5,231 nt of DNA. Origin: Pedobacter sp. UBA5917. GTDB lineage: Bacteria > Bacteroidota > Bacteroidia > Sphingobacteriales > Sphingobacteriaceae. The number at the start of each line of letters is the position of its first letter. Position 1 is the first letter of the stretch. The notes below the pieces were generated by a model, which was not told the origin of the DNA, did no database searches, and saw nothing but the letters and a program-made list of their open reading frames with translations. A program made the translations under genes and the position numbers. Below, in pieces: positions 1 through 5,129 of the stretch. The DNA lies in NCBI RefSeq assembly GCF_002432345.1, contig NZ_DJDT01000324.1, positions 1-5,231 on the forward strand. The letters run 5' to 3'.

Positions 1-2438
1 TTACCAGCACCTGTAAAGGTGGTTTTTCCGAAGCGGTAAGAGAAAGTTAAGCTACCCATTGTTCCCTGCATCTGACGTTGGAAATCAACTATCGTAAAGT
101 TATCTTCGGTTGTCATGCTCCATCTTCTGGTGTTGAAAACGTCTCTCACATTAAAGCTTAACGAAGCTTTTTTGTTAGGGAAATCATATTTTGCACCGCC
201 ATCAATACCGTACATGGCATTACGCTTTCCTTGTGCCATTACTTCAGGTGCCCTGTAATCGCCACGTACCTGCAACGATACATTTTTAACCACGGTAAGG
301 TTTCCGGTTAAATTGGCATTCCAGCTAAAACCACTGCTTGATGGAATATTAAATCTGTCGTCGCCTGCAAATTTGGCCTGGTATAAGTTAACGTTTGTGG
401 TAAAGTTTAAAGCTTTGATCAGATCGAAACGGCCGATCAGTTCTACACCGCTATTAATCTGGTTCGATAAATTTTGAGGTGTTGAGGTAATGATCCCGTT
501 AACCGGTGTACTTCTTACCCTTTGGATTACATCGTTGGTCTGGCGGAAATATAAACTCGAAGTAAAGGTCACTTTTTTCCAGTATTTACTATAACCCAAT
601 TCGAAAGAGTGTACATCTTCAGGTAATAAATTCGGGTTACCACCTCTATAGTTTAATGGATCAGACACGTCCAGAAACGGGTTGGTATCCCATGGACGCG
701 GACGGTTTACACGGCGTGTATAGCTCAATTGAAGCTGGTTATCACCTTTCAATTTTTGGGTTAAGAAAACACTCGGATATATTCTTTTATAATGGATATT
801 CCCTTCAGCAGTGGTTAATACATTGCCGGTATAACCTTCTAAATGTGTATCCAAACGTGCATCTTCGGCCCTTAAACCCAATTGGTAGCCAAAATCCTTA
901 ATCTGGTTCTGATAATTGAAATAAAGGGCATGTACCTGATCTTTACTATCAAAACCGTTGATTAATTTATTGTTGCTTATATAAATATTTGTATTGGTAG
1001 GGATCGAATCGGCATATTGATCATTGTTACCTAAACGGATCTGGCTGCGGTAACCCACTTCTATTTTGCCGGCTTTACCCACGGGTAATGCATAATCGGT
1101 CTGGATATTGTAGTTGGTATTGTTTCCGGTGTTAAATACGCGTTGTAAACTTAAAGTTTCATTAATCGGCGTGCCGTTACGGTTAGTGGTTGTGGTGCTA
1201 TAAGCCTGATCGTTGTTATTTGTACCATACGAATAGCCAAAATTAAAGGTTAATTCCTCTTTCGGTTTTTTAAACTTCTGTACGTAATCAAGGTTGGCAT
1301 CATAACTATTTCCATAACCATCGGTGGTATTGGTTCGGTTGCTCAATAACACAGGAGCATGGTTGATGTTTAATTGTTTAATGTCGAGCAAATCGCTACG
1401 ATCGTTATCCCTTGAGTTGAAACCACCTGATAAGCTGATTACACTTTTTGGAGCGATATAATAATCAATGCCGGCTTTTGCGTTATGGCCTTTATCCAAA
1501 GAGTTTGAAACCGTGGTCTGATCGGCAAAAGCTGTTGAACCTGCTGGCGTTTTATAAGTAATATCCTGAAAACCTCCGCCCCTACGGTTACCGTAGCGAT
1601 AGCTGTAGTTACCATAGATGTTTACCTTACTGTTCTGGAAGCTTAAATTGGTATTGGCATTATAGTTATCGCGGTTACCTGCCGTTATAGCTGCAGAGCC
1701 GTTAAAACCAAGTTTGGTGTTTTTCTTTAAAACAATGTTAATGATACCTGATTGACCCTCGGCATCGTATTTTGCTGATGGATTGGTAATCACCTCAACA
1801 CTTTCGATAGAGCTGGCCGGTATCGATTGAAGAATCTGTGCTACGTTACCACCCGCAATTAAAGATGGTTTGCCATCAATTAATACTTTTACACCGGTTG
1901 ATCCACGAAGGCTTACATTACCATCCATATCGGTTGATATCGAAGGAACATTCTGTAATAAATCGCCTGCCGAACCGCCCTCGCTCACTAAACTCTGGTC
2001 AACCGAGAATATTTTTTTATCAATACCCATCTGCATACCCTGTTTTTGGCCGGTTACGGTAATTTCGCTAAGTACATTGCCTTTCGCTGCATTCATTTTA
2101 ATATCGCCAAAGTTTAGGTTGCCGGTAGCGGCGGTAATGTTAACATTATCCCTAACCATGGTTTGGTATCCTACAAAGCTGATTTTAAAGGTAAAAGTTC
2201 CCGTTGGGAGATCGGCCATTACAAATGCGCCGTTTAAATCCGTTTGTGCAATTTTTGCATTTTTACCTGTTCCCTTATTGATTAAAACCGCCGTGGCAAA
2301 AGGGATGGTTTCCTGTGTTTTTGCATCTTTAAGAACTCCGGTAATTTTTGCTTTTGTAGCGGTTTGCGCGAAAAGACTAAAGGATAAGCTTAATAGTAAG
2401 AGGGTAATCTGTATTGTTCTGTATTGTAAAAGTCTCAT
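1..2438 (-). CDS. TonB-dependent outer-membrane receptor (carboxypeptidase-regulatory-like, plug and beta-barrel domains), 3' end cut by window
   Basis: My minus-strand translation gives 812 complete codons from the ATG at 2438-2436 with no stop, so the gene runs off the left edge. The TTA at bases 1-3 is out of frame and is not its stop. The start is firm: an in-frame TAA lies directly upstream (2441-2439) and the next Met is residue 74. Residues 1-24 form a signal peptide with a likely cut at LFA|Q. Residues about 31-118 resemble the CarboxypepD_reg-like fold (KITGVLKDAKTQETIPFATA, then FVGYQT). Residues about 121-240 are the plug, with hallmarks EITVTG, VSLRGSTGVKVLIDGKPS, IPASSIESVEVITNPSAKYD and GIINIVLKK. 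The remainder is an aromatic-rich beta-barrel of the outer-membrane beta-barrel family 3 type. The last visible stretch, LTFSYRFGK, looks like the terminal strand, so few residues should be missing. It is expected in the outer membrane importing a ligand with TonB-ExbBD. No SusD partner lies upstream, and the substrate cannot be told. Confidence 0.95.
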   Translation of the reverse strand, partial: MRLLQYRTIQITLLLLSLSFSLFAQTATKAKITGVLKDAKTQETIPFATAVLINKGTGKNAKIAQTDLNGAFVMADLPTGTFTFKISFVGYQTMVRDNVNITAATGNLNFGDIKMNAAKGNVLSEITVTGQKQGMQMGIDKKIFSVDQSLVSEGGSAGDLLQNVPSISTDMDGNVSLRGSTGVKVLIDGKPSLIAGGNVAQILQSIPASSIESVEVITNPSAKYDAEGQSGIINIVLKKNTKLGFNGSAAITAGNRDNYNANTNLSFQNSKVNIYGNYSYRYGNRRGGGFQDITYKTPAGSTAFADQTTVSNSLDKGHNAKAGIDYYIAPKSVISLSGGFNSRDNDRSDLLDIKQLNINHAPVLLSNRTNTTDGYGNSYDANLDYVQKFKKPKEELTFNFGYSYGTNNNDQAYSTTTTNRNGTPINETLSLQRVFNTGNNTNYNIQTDYALPVGKAGKIEVGYRSQIRLGNNDQYADSIPTNTNIYISNNKLINGFDSKDQVHALYFNYQNQIKDFGYQLGLRAEDARLDTHLEGYTGNVLTTAEGNIHYKRIYPSVFLTQKLKGDNQLQLSYTRRVNRPRPWDTNPFLDVSDPLNYRGGNPNLLPEDVHSFELGYSKYWKKVTFTSSLYFRQTNDVIQRVRSTPVNGIITSTPQNLSNQINSGVELIGRFDLIKALNFTTNVNLYQAKFAGDDRFNIPSSSGFSWNANLTGNLTVVKNVSLQVRGDYRAPEVMAQGKRNAMYGIDGGAKYDFPNKKASLSFNVRDVFNTRRWSMTTEDNFTIVDFQRQMQGTMGSLTFSYRFGKTTFTGAG

Positions 2439-2563
2439 TTAAAAAATAAAATTTGCGTGTGTTTTTGTAAAGGGAGACAAAGTAACGGCAAGGAAGTTTA
2501 ATAAAGTGGCCGTAACTATTTTATTACAGCCATTTTAGCGTAATATTTTTGTGGGTTAACTTC

Positions 2564-2598
2564 CAGTTTACAGTTCGCAATTATCCGTTTTTAGTTTG
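2564..2598. repeat. Degenerate heptamer tandem repeat, about five units
   Basis: Read in steps of seven bases the sequence is CAGTTTA, CAGTTCG, CAATTAT, CCGTTTT, TAGTTTG, which fits a consensus of CAGTTTN with decay toward the right. It lies 28 bases before the -33 element of the dehydrogenase promoter. It could be a decayed intergenic tandem repeat or spaced binding sites. With one diverged array, chance similarity in AT-rich DNA cannot be excluded. Confidence 0.4.
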
Positions 2599-2625
2599 GA
2601 GAAAAACAATAAACGAATATTACAA

Positions 2626-2653
2626 TTGAACAATCTTCAAAATGTTACTTTTG
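2626..2653 (+). promoter_or_regulatory. Bacteroidota-type promoter for the dehydrogenase gene
   Basis: A TTG at 2626-2628 is followed by 17 bases and then TACTTTTG at 2646-2653, a perfect match to the Bacteroidota -7 consensus TAnnTTTG read by the major sigma factor. Transcription would begin around 2660, leaving a leader of about 20 bases before the ATG at 2681. No Shine-Dalgarno sequence is present in the leader, which is usual for this phylum. Confidence 0.75.
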
Positions 2654-2680
2654 TTCATCACATTGAGCATAGATTAACAG

Positions 2681-3607
2681 ATGAAAAAAATATTAATTGT
2701 TGATGATCTGCACCCTGCATTTAAGGAACAGGCCATTGCCATGGGCTACCAGGTTGATGATGAACCGCAGATTACACGTCAGCAAACTTTAGATAAAATA
2801 AAAGATTATAGCGGTATTGCCGTAAGGACTAAATTTAGGATCGATGCCGAAATTTTTGCTGCTGCACCGAATCTAAAATTTGTAGCGAGGGCAGGGGCAG
2901 GCTTGGATAATATTGATGATAAAATCGCTTTTGAAAGAAATATCGCGTTGATTAATGCCCCCGAAGGCAATTGTGATGCGGTTGGAGAACATGCCACGGG
3001 TTTGCTTTTATCATTGATGAATAATTTCCGCAGGGCCGATACCGAAATCAGGAATGGTATATGGGACCGAGAAGGTAACCGTGGTTACGAACTGAAAGGC
3101 AAAAAAGTAGGCATTATCGGTTATGGTTTTATGGGCCAGAGCTTTGCCAAAAAGCTTGCCGGTTTCGAAGTAGATGTAATGGCCTACGATAAATATAAAA
3201 CCGGCTTTAGCGATGCATTTGCACGCGAGGTAAGCATGGAAGAGATTGTAAAACACAGCGATGTGCTCAGTTTGCATATCCCGCTAACTGCCGAAACCAA
3301 ACAGATGGTAGATGACGAATATTTCTTCCATTTTAAAAAGCCTATTTTCTTTATCAATACCGCCAGGGGAGAAATTGTAAATACTACTGCCGTACTAAAC
3401 GCTATAAAAACCGGTAAAATTTTAGGGGCTGGACTGGATGTTCTACAGACCGAAAAATTCCCGGCATTGAGCGAACAATCTTGGTATAATGAACTAAAGC
3501 AGAACAATCAGGTAATTTTAACGCCACATGTAGGTGGCTGGACCTTCGATTCGTACCGGAAAATTTCTGAGGTTTTAGCAGAGAAACTTCGCGGGCTTAA
3601 TTTTTAG
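2681..3607 (+). CDS. NAD-dependent D-2-hydroxyacid dehydrogenase, short phosphoglycerate dehydrogenase-like (SerA type without ACT domain)
   Basis: The 308-residue protein has the full architecture of the D-2-hydroxyacid dehydrogenase family. The split catalytic domain (about residues 1-100 and 283-308) surrounds a Rossmann domain. ARAGAGLDNID at 69-79 is the conserved substrate-loop region. G147-x-G149-xx-G152 is the dinucleotide-binding loop, and D170 at the end of the next strand favours NAD over NADP. The catalytic Arg229 (NTARGEIVN), Glu258 and His283 (TPHVGG) are all present. Arg-Glu spacing is 29, as I recall for E. coli SerA. Known members oxidise or reduce D-2-hydroxyacids; 3-phosphoglycerate to 3-phosphohydroxypyruvate in serine synthesis is the best guess. 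It lacks the C-terminal ACT domain of longer SerA proteins, so serine feedback through that domain is not expected. Neither serC nor serB is beside it. The start is supported by an in-frame TAA at 2675-2677 and a well-placed promoter. Another hydroxyacid (glyoxylate, hydroxypyruvate, lactate) is possible. Confidence 0.92.
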   Translation: MKKILIVDDLHPAFKEQAIAMGYQVDDEPQITRQQTLDKIKDYSGIAVRTKFRIDAEIFAAAPNLKFVARAGAGLDNIDDKIAFERNIALINAPEGNCDAVGEHATGLLLSLMNNFRRADTEIRNGIWDREGNRGYELKGKKVGIIGYGFMGQSFAKKLAGFEVDVMAYDKYKTGFSDAFAREVSMEEIVKHSDVLSLHIPLTAETKQMVDDEYFFHFKKPIFFINTARGEIVNTTAVLNAIKTGKILGAGLDVLQTEKFPALSEQSWYNELKQNNQVILTPHVGGWTFDSYRKISEVLAEKLRGLNF

Positions 3608-3735
3608 TTTAAATAAGACCTCGCAGGTTTTTAAACGGCGCAGCCCTCAATGCGGCCATTAAAAATAACTTTACAGCGAATTAAACCTGCGAGGTCTGAA
3701 AGTGGAGGCTAAATAGCTAAACGGTCAATTATCCA
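3608..3735. other. Repeat-filled spacer between dehydrogenase and hypothetical gene
   Basis: Almost all of this 128-base spacer is repeat: an 82-base element with 15-base inverted ends (3616-3697), then a shortened copy of the composite repeat seen downstream. The only promoter-like string is TAACTTTA at 3666-3673, which misses the final G of TAnnTTTG and has no TTG at the right distance. Confidence 0.65.
3616..3697. repeat. 82-bp element with perfect 15-bp terminal inverted repeats
   Basis: AGACCTCGCAGGTTT at 3616-3630 is the exact reverse complement of AAACCTGCGAGGTCT at 3683-3697; the 52 bases between are unpaired spacer. Pairing stops at both ends of the 15 bases. Each arm is also a small palindrome, ACCT-CGC-AGGT. 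The left arm begins eight bases after the dehydrogenase stop and is followed by more T residues, so it may also end transcription. The size and inverted ends resemble a MITE or REP-type element, but no target-site duplication is evident: the bases just outside differ. Confidence 0.85.
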
Positions 3736-3754
3736 ATGATCGTTAGAAAAGAGC
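3683..3754 (+). repeat. Deleted copy of composite repeat (copy C), overlapping the start of the hypothetical gene
   Basis: After the AAACCTGCGAGG palindrome comes TAAATAGCTAAACGGT at 3710-3725, which matches 4538-4553 at 15 of 16 positions. Bases 3726-3754 match 4573-4601 at 23 of 29 positions, ending in CGTTAGAAA-A/C-GAGC. Relative to the fuller downstream copy, a 19-base piece holding most of the ATCGTTT/AAACGAT hairpin is missing, and so is the TGCGCTCGTT hairpin. The ATG at 3736-3738 corresponds to ACG in the downstream copy. Confidence 0.7.
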
Positions 3755-4230
3755 ATGTACTCATTTTATATCCTATGGCAAATCAAGCTATTCAATCAAA
3801 AGATTATATCAGAAATATAGATTTTGAATATATAGAAACCTATTCTTTTCAGCAGGAGGCCTATTATTCGGAAACGAATAGGAACACTGGGGAAATATCG
3901 TGGCATGATCAGCGAATAACTGATCTGGATGAAAAATTAAACGACTCTTCTCAAAAAATTAGCTCATTCCATTGTAATGATACAGATGCATTTACATTGA
4001 TCGGTATTTTGGAAATTGATGTAGAGAATTTGCCTTCGTGGCTTTGTGCGCCCATTTACAGGGATGCGATTATATTTTATAATGCGAAACGGGAAATGAT
4101 TTCGGCACTTAATATCTGTTTCGAATGTTGTTATATGGAAACTGATAAGCGTATTAATATCAACGCTGATGAAAAGACCTATGAATTGCTTAAATCGGTC
4201 TTAAATTCAAAAGGGCATCATATTCGATAA
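3736..4230 (+). CDS. Uncharacterised 164-residue protein with a CFECC motif
   Basis: I do not recognise this protein and assign no function. It has no signal peptide and no membrane segment, so it is probably cytoplasmic. The N-terminal half is acidic and polar (SWHDQRITDLDEKLND, residues 55-70). The C-terminal half is more structured-looking: NLPSWLCAPIYRDAIIFYNA (98-117), then ICFECC with C128, C131 and C132, and a closing LLKSVLNSKGHHI (151-163). Cys80 and Cys104 add to the count, but no zinc-finger pattern is clear. The upstream in-frame stop is TAA at 3718-3720. The ATG at 3736 is the first possible start but lies inside repeat copy C. Met14 (3775) is an alternative start outside the repeat. 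Neither has a Shine-Dalgarno sequence. Its stop at 4228-4230 abuts repeat copy A. It looks more AT-rich than its neighbours, and with repeats on both sides it could be a mobile or recently acquired gene. Length, sustained amphipathic pattern and absence of low complexity make it a likely real gene. Confidence 0.75.
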   Translation: MIVRKEHVLILYPMANQAIQSKDYIRNIDFEYIETYSFQQEAYYSETNRNTGEISWHDQRITDLDEKLNDSSQKISSFHCNDTDAFTLIGILEIDVENLPSWLCAPIYRDAIIFYNAKREMISALNICFECCYMETDKRININADEKTYELLKSVLNSKGHHIR

Positions 4231-4247
4231 GACCTGCGAGGTTTTTT
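4230..4247 (+). terminator. Possible weak intrinsic terminator of the hypothetical gene
   Basis: AGACCT-GCG-AGGTTTTTT can fold in RNA into a six-pair stem (one G-U pair) with a three-base loop, and the T run follows at once. It starts at the stop codon of the preceding gene. The short stem makes it weak on its own, but the strong hairpin at 4261-4284 follows closely. Shape and position are the only evidence. Confidence 0.4.
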
Positions 4248-4260
4248 ATTCCTCCGAGTT

Positions 4261-4284
4261 TGCGCTCGTTTATCAACGAGCGCA
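4261..4284. repeat. Perfect 10-bp hairpin
   Basis: TGCGCTCGTT (4261-4270) pairs fully with AACGAGCGCA (4275-4284) around a TATC loop. It is the most stable hairpin of copy A and has an 11-pair counterpart at 4514-4537. Confidence 0.85.
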
Positions 4285-4293
4285 TAAATAACT

Positions 4294-4310
4294 AAACGAT
4301 TTTATCGTTT
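4294..4310. repeat. Perfect 7-bp hairpin
   Basis: AAACGAT and ATCGTTT pair around a TTT loop. In copy B the same position has an ATCGTTT/AAACGAT palindrome in the opposite arm order (4556-4573). Confidence 0.75.
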
Positions 4311-4372
4311 CAAAAGACAAATTTTTCAATGCAATATTTTGCTTTTTTTCGGAAATTAGGGGTCTGTTTTTC

Positions 4373-4480
4373 ATAGGGGCTTTTAGTCCTGCTATCCCTC
4401 CAAGTCCTCGCTACGCTCCTGGCTTTTCGTTCTATCACCTGCCCGTACAGGCGGGGGTTTATTAAACAAAGCCAATGGTA
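4373..4480. repeat. GC-richer non-coding block with internal imperfect direct repeat and hairpin
   Basis: The block runs from the GGGGCTTTTAGTCC stretch to AACAAAGCC. GGCTTTTAGTCCTGCTATC (4378-4396) and GGCTTTTCGTTCTATC (4421-4436) are imperfect direct repeats about 43 bases apart. Between them is CCTCGCTACGCTCC. A hairpin at 4438-4455 follows. The composition differs from the flanking AT-rich repeats. It resembles dispersed intergenic elements I recall from Sphingobacteriaceae genomes; that recollection is unverified. Confidence 0.5.
4438..4455. repeat. GC-rich hairpin with following T-rich tract
   Basis: CCTGCC and GGCGGG pair in six positions (one T-G wobble) around the loop CGTACA. GG and then TTTATT follow, a terminator-like shape on the plus strand, though the T tract is short and broken. 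Confidence 0.55.
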
Positions 4481-4513
4481 CTAAACCTGTCAGGTTTTAA
4501 ATTTGAAAAAGTT

Positions 4514-4537
4514 TGCGCTCGTTTCCAAACGAGTGCA
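4514..4537. repeat. 11-bp hairpin, counterpart of 4261-4284
   Basis: TGCGCTCGTTT and AAACGAGTGCA pair along 11 positions with one G-T wobble (4517 with 4534), leaving only CC formally unpaired, so the real loop is four bases. Copy A has a C where copy B has T4534, so the pairing is kept despite the change. Confidence 0.8.
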
Positions 4538-4555
4538 TAAATAGCTATACGGTTC

Positions 4556-4573
4556 TATCGTTTGTAAACGATA
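4556..4573. repeat. Perfect 8-bp palindrome
   Basis: TATCGTTT (4556-4563) and AAACGATA (4566-4573) are exact reverse complements around GT. Most of this palindrome is missing from copy C. Confidence 0.8.
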
Positions 4574-4581
4574 AATTATTC

Positions 4582-4604
4582 AACGCCCGTTAGAAACGAG
4601 CGTT
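4582..4604. repeat. Nine-pair hairpin with one mismatch
   Basis: AACGC pairs with GCGTT and CGTT with AACG, separated by a single C-A mismatch (4587 with 4599), around the loop AGA. The right half, CGTTAGAAACGAGC, is the part shared with copy C at the start of the hypothetical gene. Confidence 0.7.
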
Positions 4605-4658
4605 AGCTTAAGTAATTTTATTTTCTTAAATTGGCTATACAATCTAACCAATTTTATC

Positions 4659-5129
4659 ATGCCGAAAGATCATTTATATTCTACTACAGTTACCTGGACC
4701 GGTAATAAAGGTTCGGGTACTATGGATTACCGTTCGTACGACCGCGATTACATTATTTCAGTAAAAGGAAAGGCCGATATTTCGGGTTCTTCCGATTCTG
4801 CCTTTTTGGGCGATAAATCCAAATACAACCCCGAAGACCTTTTGTTGGCATCTATTTCAAGCTGTCACATGCTTTGGTATTTGCATTTATGCTCTAAAAA
4901 TGAAATTGTAGTAATCGATTACAAAGATGAAGCAGTGGGAACAATGGAAGAGCTGGCCGATGGAAGCGGAAGATTTAGAGAGGTTACCCTTCATCCGCAG
5001 GTTTTGATTGCCGATAAGGCCCATTACGAACTTGCAGCATCGCTACATCACGAAGCGAATAAAATGTGTTTTATTGCTAATTCATTAAACTTTCCGGTTA
5101 AACACGAGCCGGTTCTTAGTTTTAGTTAG
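4659..5129 (+). CDS. OsmC-family protein, predicted thiol peroxidase
   Basis: The 156-residue length and pattern fit the OsmC/Ohr superfamily, whose studied members reduce organic hydroperoxides or similar oxidants in the cytoplasm using two cysteines. The conserved NPEDLLLASISSCHMLWYL segment (57-75) carries Glu59 and the first cysteine, Cys69, at the start of the central helix. The second, Cys137, sits in HEANKMCFIANSLNFPV (131-147). Cys78 is extra. The N-terminal strands (VTWTGNKGSGTMDYRSYDRDY) match the usual beta-sheet. Both redox cysteines are kept, so activity is plausible; whether it is Ohr-like, OsmC-like or of the YhfA type cannot be settled by eye. The ATG at 4659 is the first start after an in-frame TAA at 4572-4574. 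No Shine-Dalgarno sequence is seen. The gene ends with tandem stops TAG TAA. It stands alone, separated from its neighbour by the repeat cluster and followed by a strong hairpin. Confidence 0.92.
   Translation: MPKDHLYSTTVTWTGNKGSGTMDYRSYDRDYIISVKGKADISGSSDSAFLGDKSKYNPEDLLLASISSCHMLWYLHLCSKNEIVVIDYKDEAVGTMEELADGSGRFREVTLHPQVLIADKAHYELAASLHHEANKMCFIANSLNFPVKHEPVLSFS

Larger units (their letters stand above)
2439..2680. other. Divergent intergenic region between receptor and dehydrogenase genes
   Basis: This 242-base region separates two genes pointing away from each other, so it should hold both promoters. The plus-strand promoter is clear (2626-2653). For the minus-strand receptor I see no good TTG plus TAnnTTTG pair. 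A degenerate heptamer repeat lies at 2564-2598. No small ORF or RNA gene was recognised. Confidence 0.7.
4230..4332 (+). repeat. Composite palindromic repeat, copy A
   Basis: Copy A starts at the last base of the preceding stop codon. Bases 4258-4310 match 4511-4563 at 45 of 53 positions without gaps, offset 253. Bases 4230-4257 match 4483-4510 at 17 of 28 with the same offset. After a one-base indel, 4317-4332 match 4571-4586 at 13 of 16. It contains the AGACCT-GCG-AGGTTTTTT mini-palindrome, a perfect 10-base-pair hairpin (4261-4284) and a 7-base-pair hairpin (4294-4310). Confidence 0.85.
4483..4604 (+). repeat. Composite palindromic repeat, copy B (fullest copy)
   Basis: In order this holds AAACCTG-T-CAGGTTT (4483-4497, seven-base arms), a TGCGCTCGTTT hairpin (4514-4537), the TAAATAGCTATACGGT segment (4538-4553), a TATCGTTT/AAACGATA palindrome (4556-4573) and an AACGCCCGTT/AACGAGCGTT hairpin (4582-4604). 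It is a direct repeat of copy A with a constant 253-base offset over 81 positions, and it shares its second half with copy C at 3710-3754. It ends 54 bases before the OsmC start codon. Confidence 0.85.
4231..4658. other. 428-bp non-coding repeat cluster
   Basis: No gene is visible on either strand. The interval holds two direct copies of the composite repeat (4230-4332 and 4483-4604) around a distinct GC-richer block (about 4373-4480). At 4331-4342 GCAA-TATT-TTGC followed by seven T residues is a marginal terminator-like shape. The last 54 bases before the OsmC gene should hold its promoter; the nearest -7-like string, TAATTTTA at 4613-4620, lacks the final G and a matching TTG. Confidence 0.75.

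Noticed and set aside
1..3. TTA at the left edge as the receptor stop codon
   Set aside because: Counting from the ATG at 2438, the last full codon occupies bases 5 to 3, so this TAA is out of frame and the true end is outside the window.
656..901. An 81-codon plus-strand open frame
   Set aside because: Antisense to the barrel-coding part of the receptor gene, with no domain signal or promoter.
1838..2062. A 74-codon plus-strand open frame
   Set aside because: Antisense shadow of the receptor's plug region, overlapping another shadow frame.
1870..2442. A 190-codon plus-strand open frame opposite the receptor gene
   Set aside because: It is antisense to the signal peptide, regulatory-like domain and plug of a clearly conserved receptor. 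Its own translation is serine/proline/valine-rich with no recognisable domain.
2478..2485. TTACTTTG on the minus strand as the receptor's -7 element
   Set aside because: It misses the second base of TAnnTTTG and has no TTG 17 to 21 bases upstream, so the receptor promoter is left unassigned.
2806..3507. Three minus-strand open frames of 63 to 107 codons
   Set aside because: All lie opposite the dehydrogenase, whose catalytic and cofactor motifs are intact on the plus strand.
4331..4349. GCAA/TTGC hairpin with seven T residues as an intrinsic terminator
   Set aside because: Only four base pairs; too weak to call as its own feature, and stronger hairpins lie just upstream.
3616..4604. Complete insertion sequence
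   Set aside because: No transposase or fragment of one is encoded, and no clear target duplication flanks the inverted repeats.
4231..4658. CRISPR array
   Set aside because: The repeats are palindromic, diverged and separated by unequal spacers, with only two or three copies and no cas gene.
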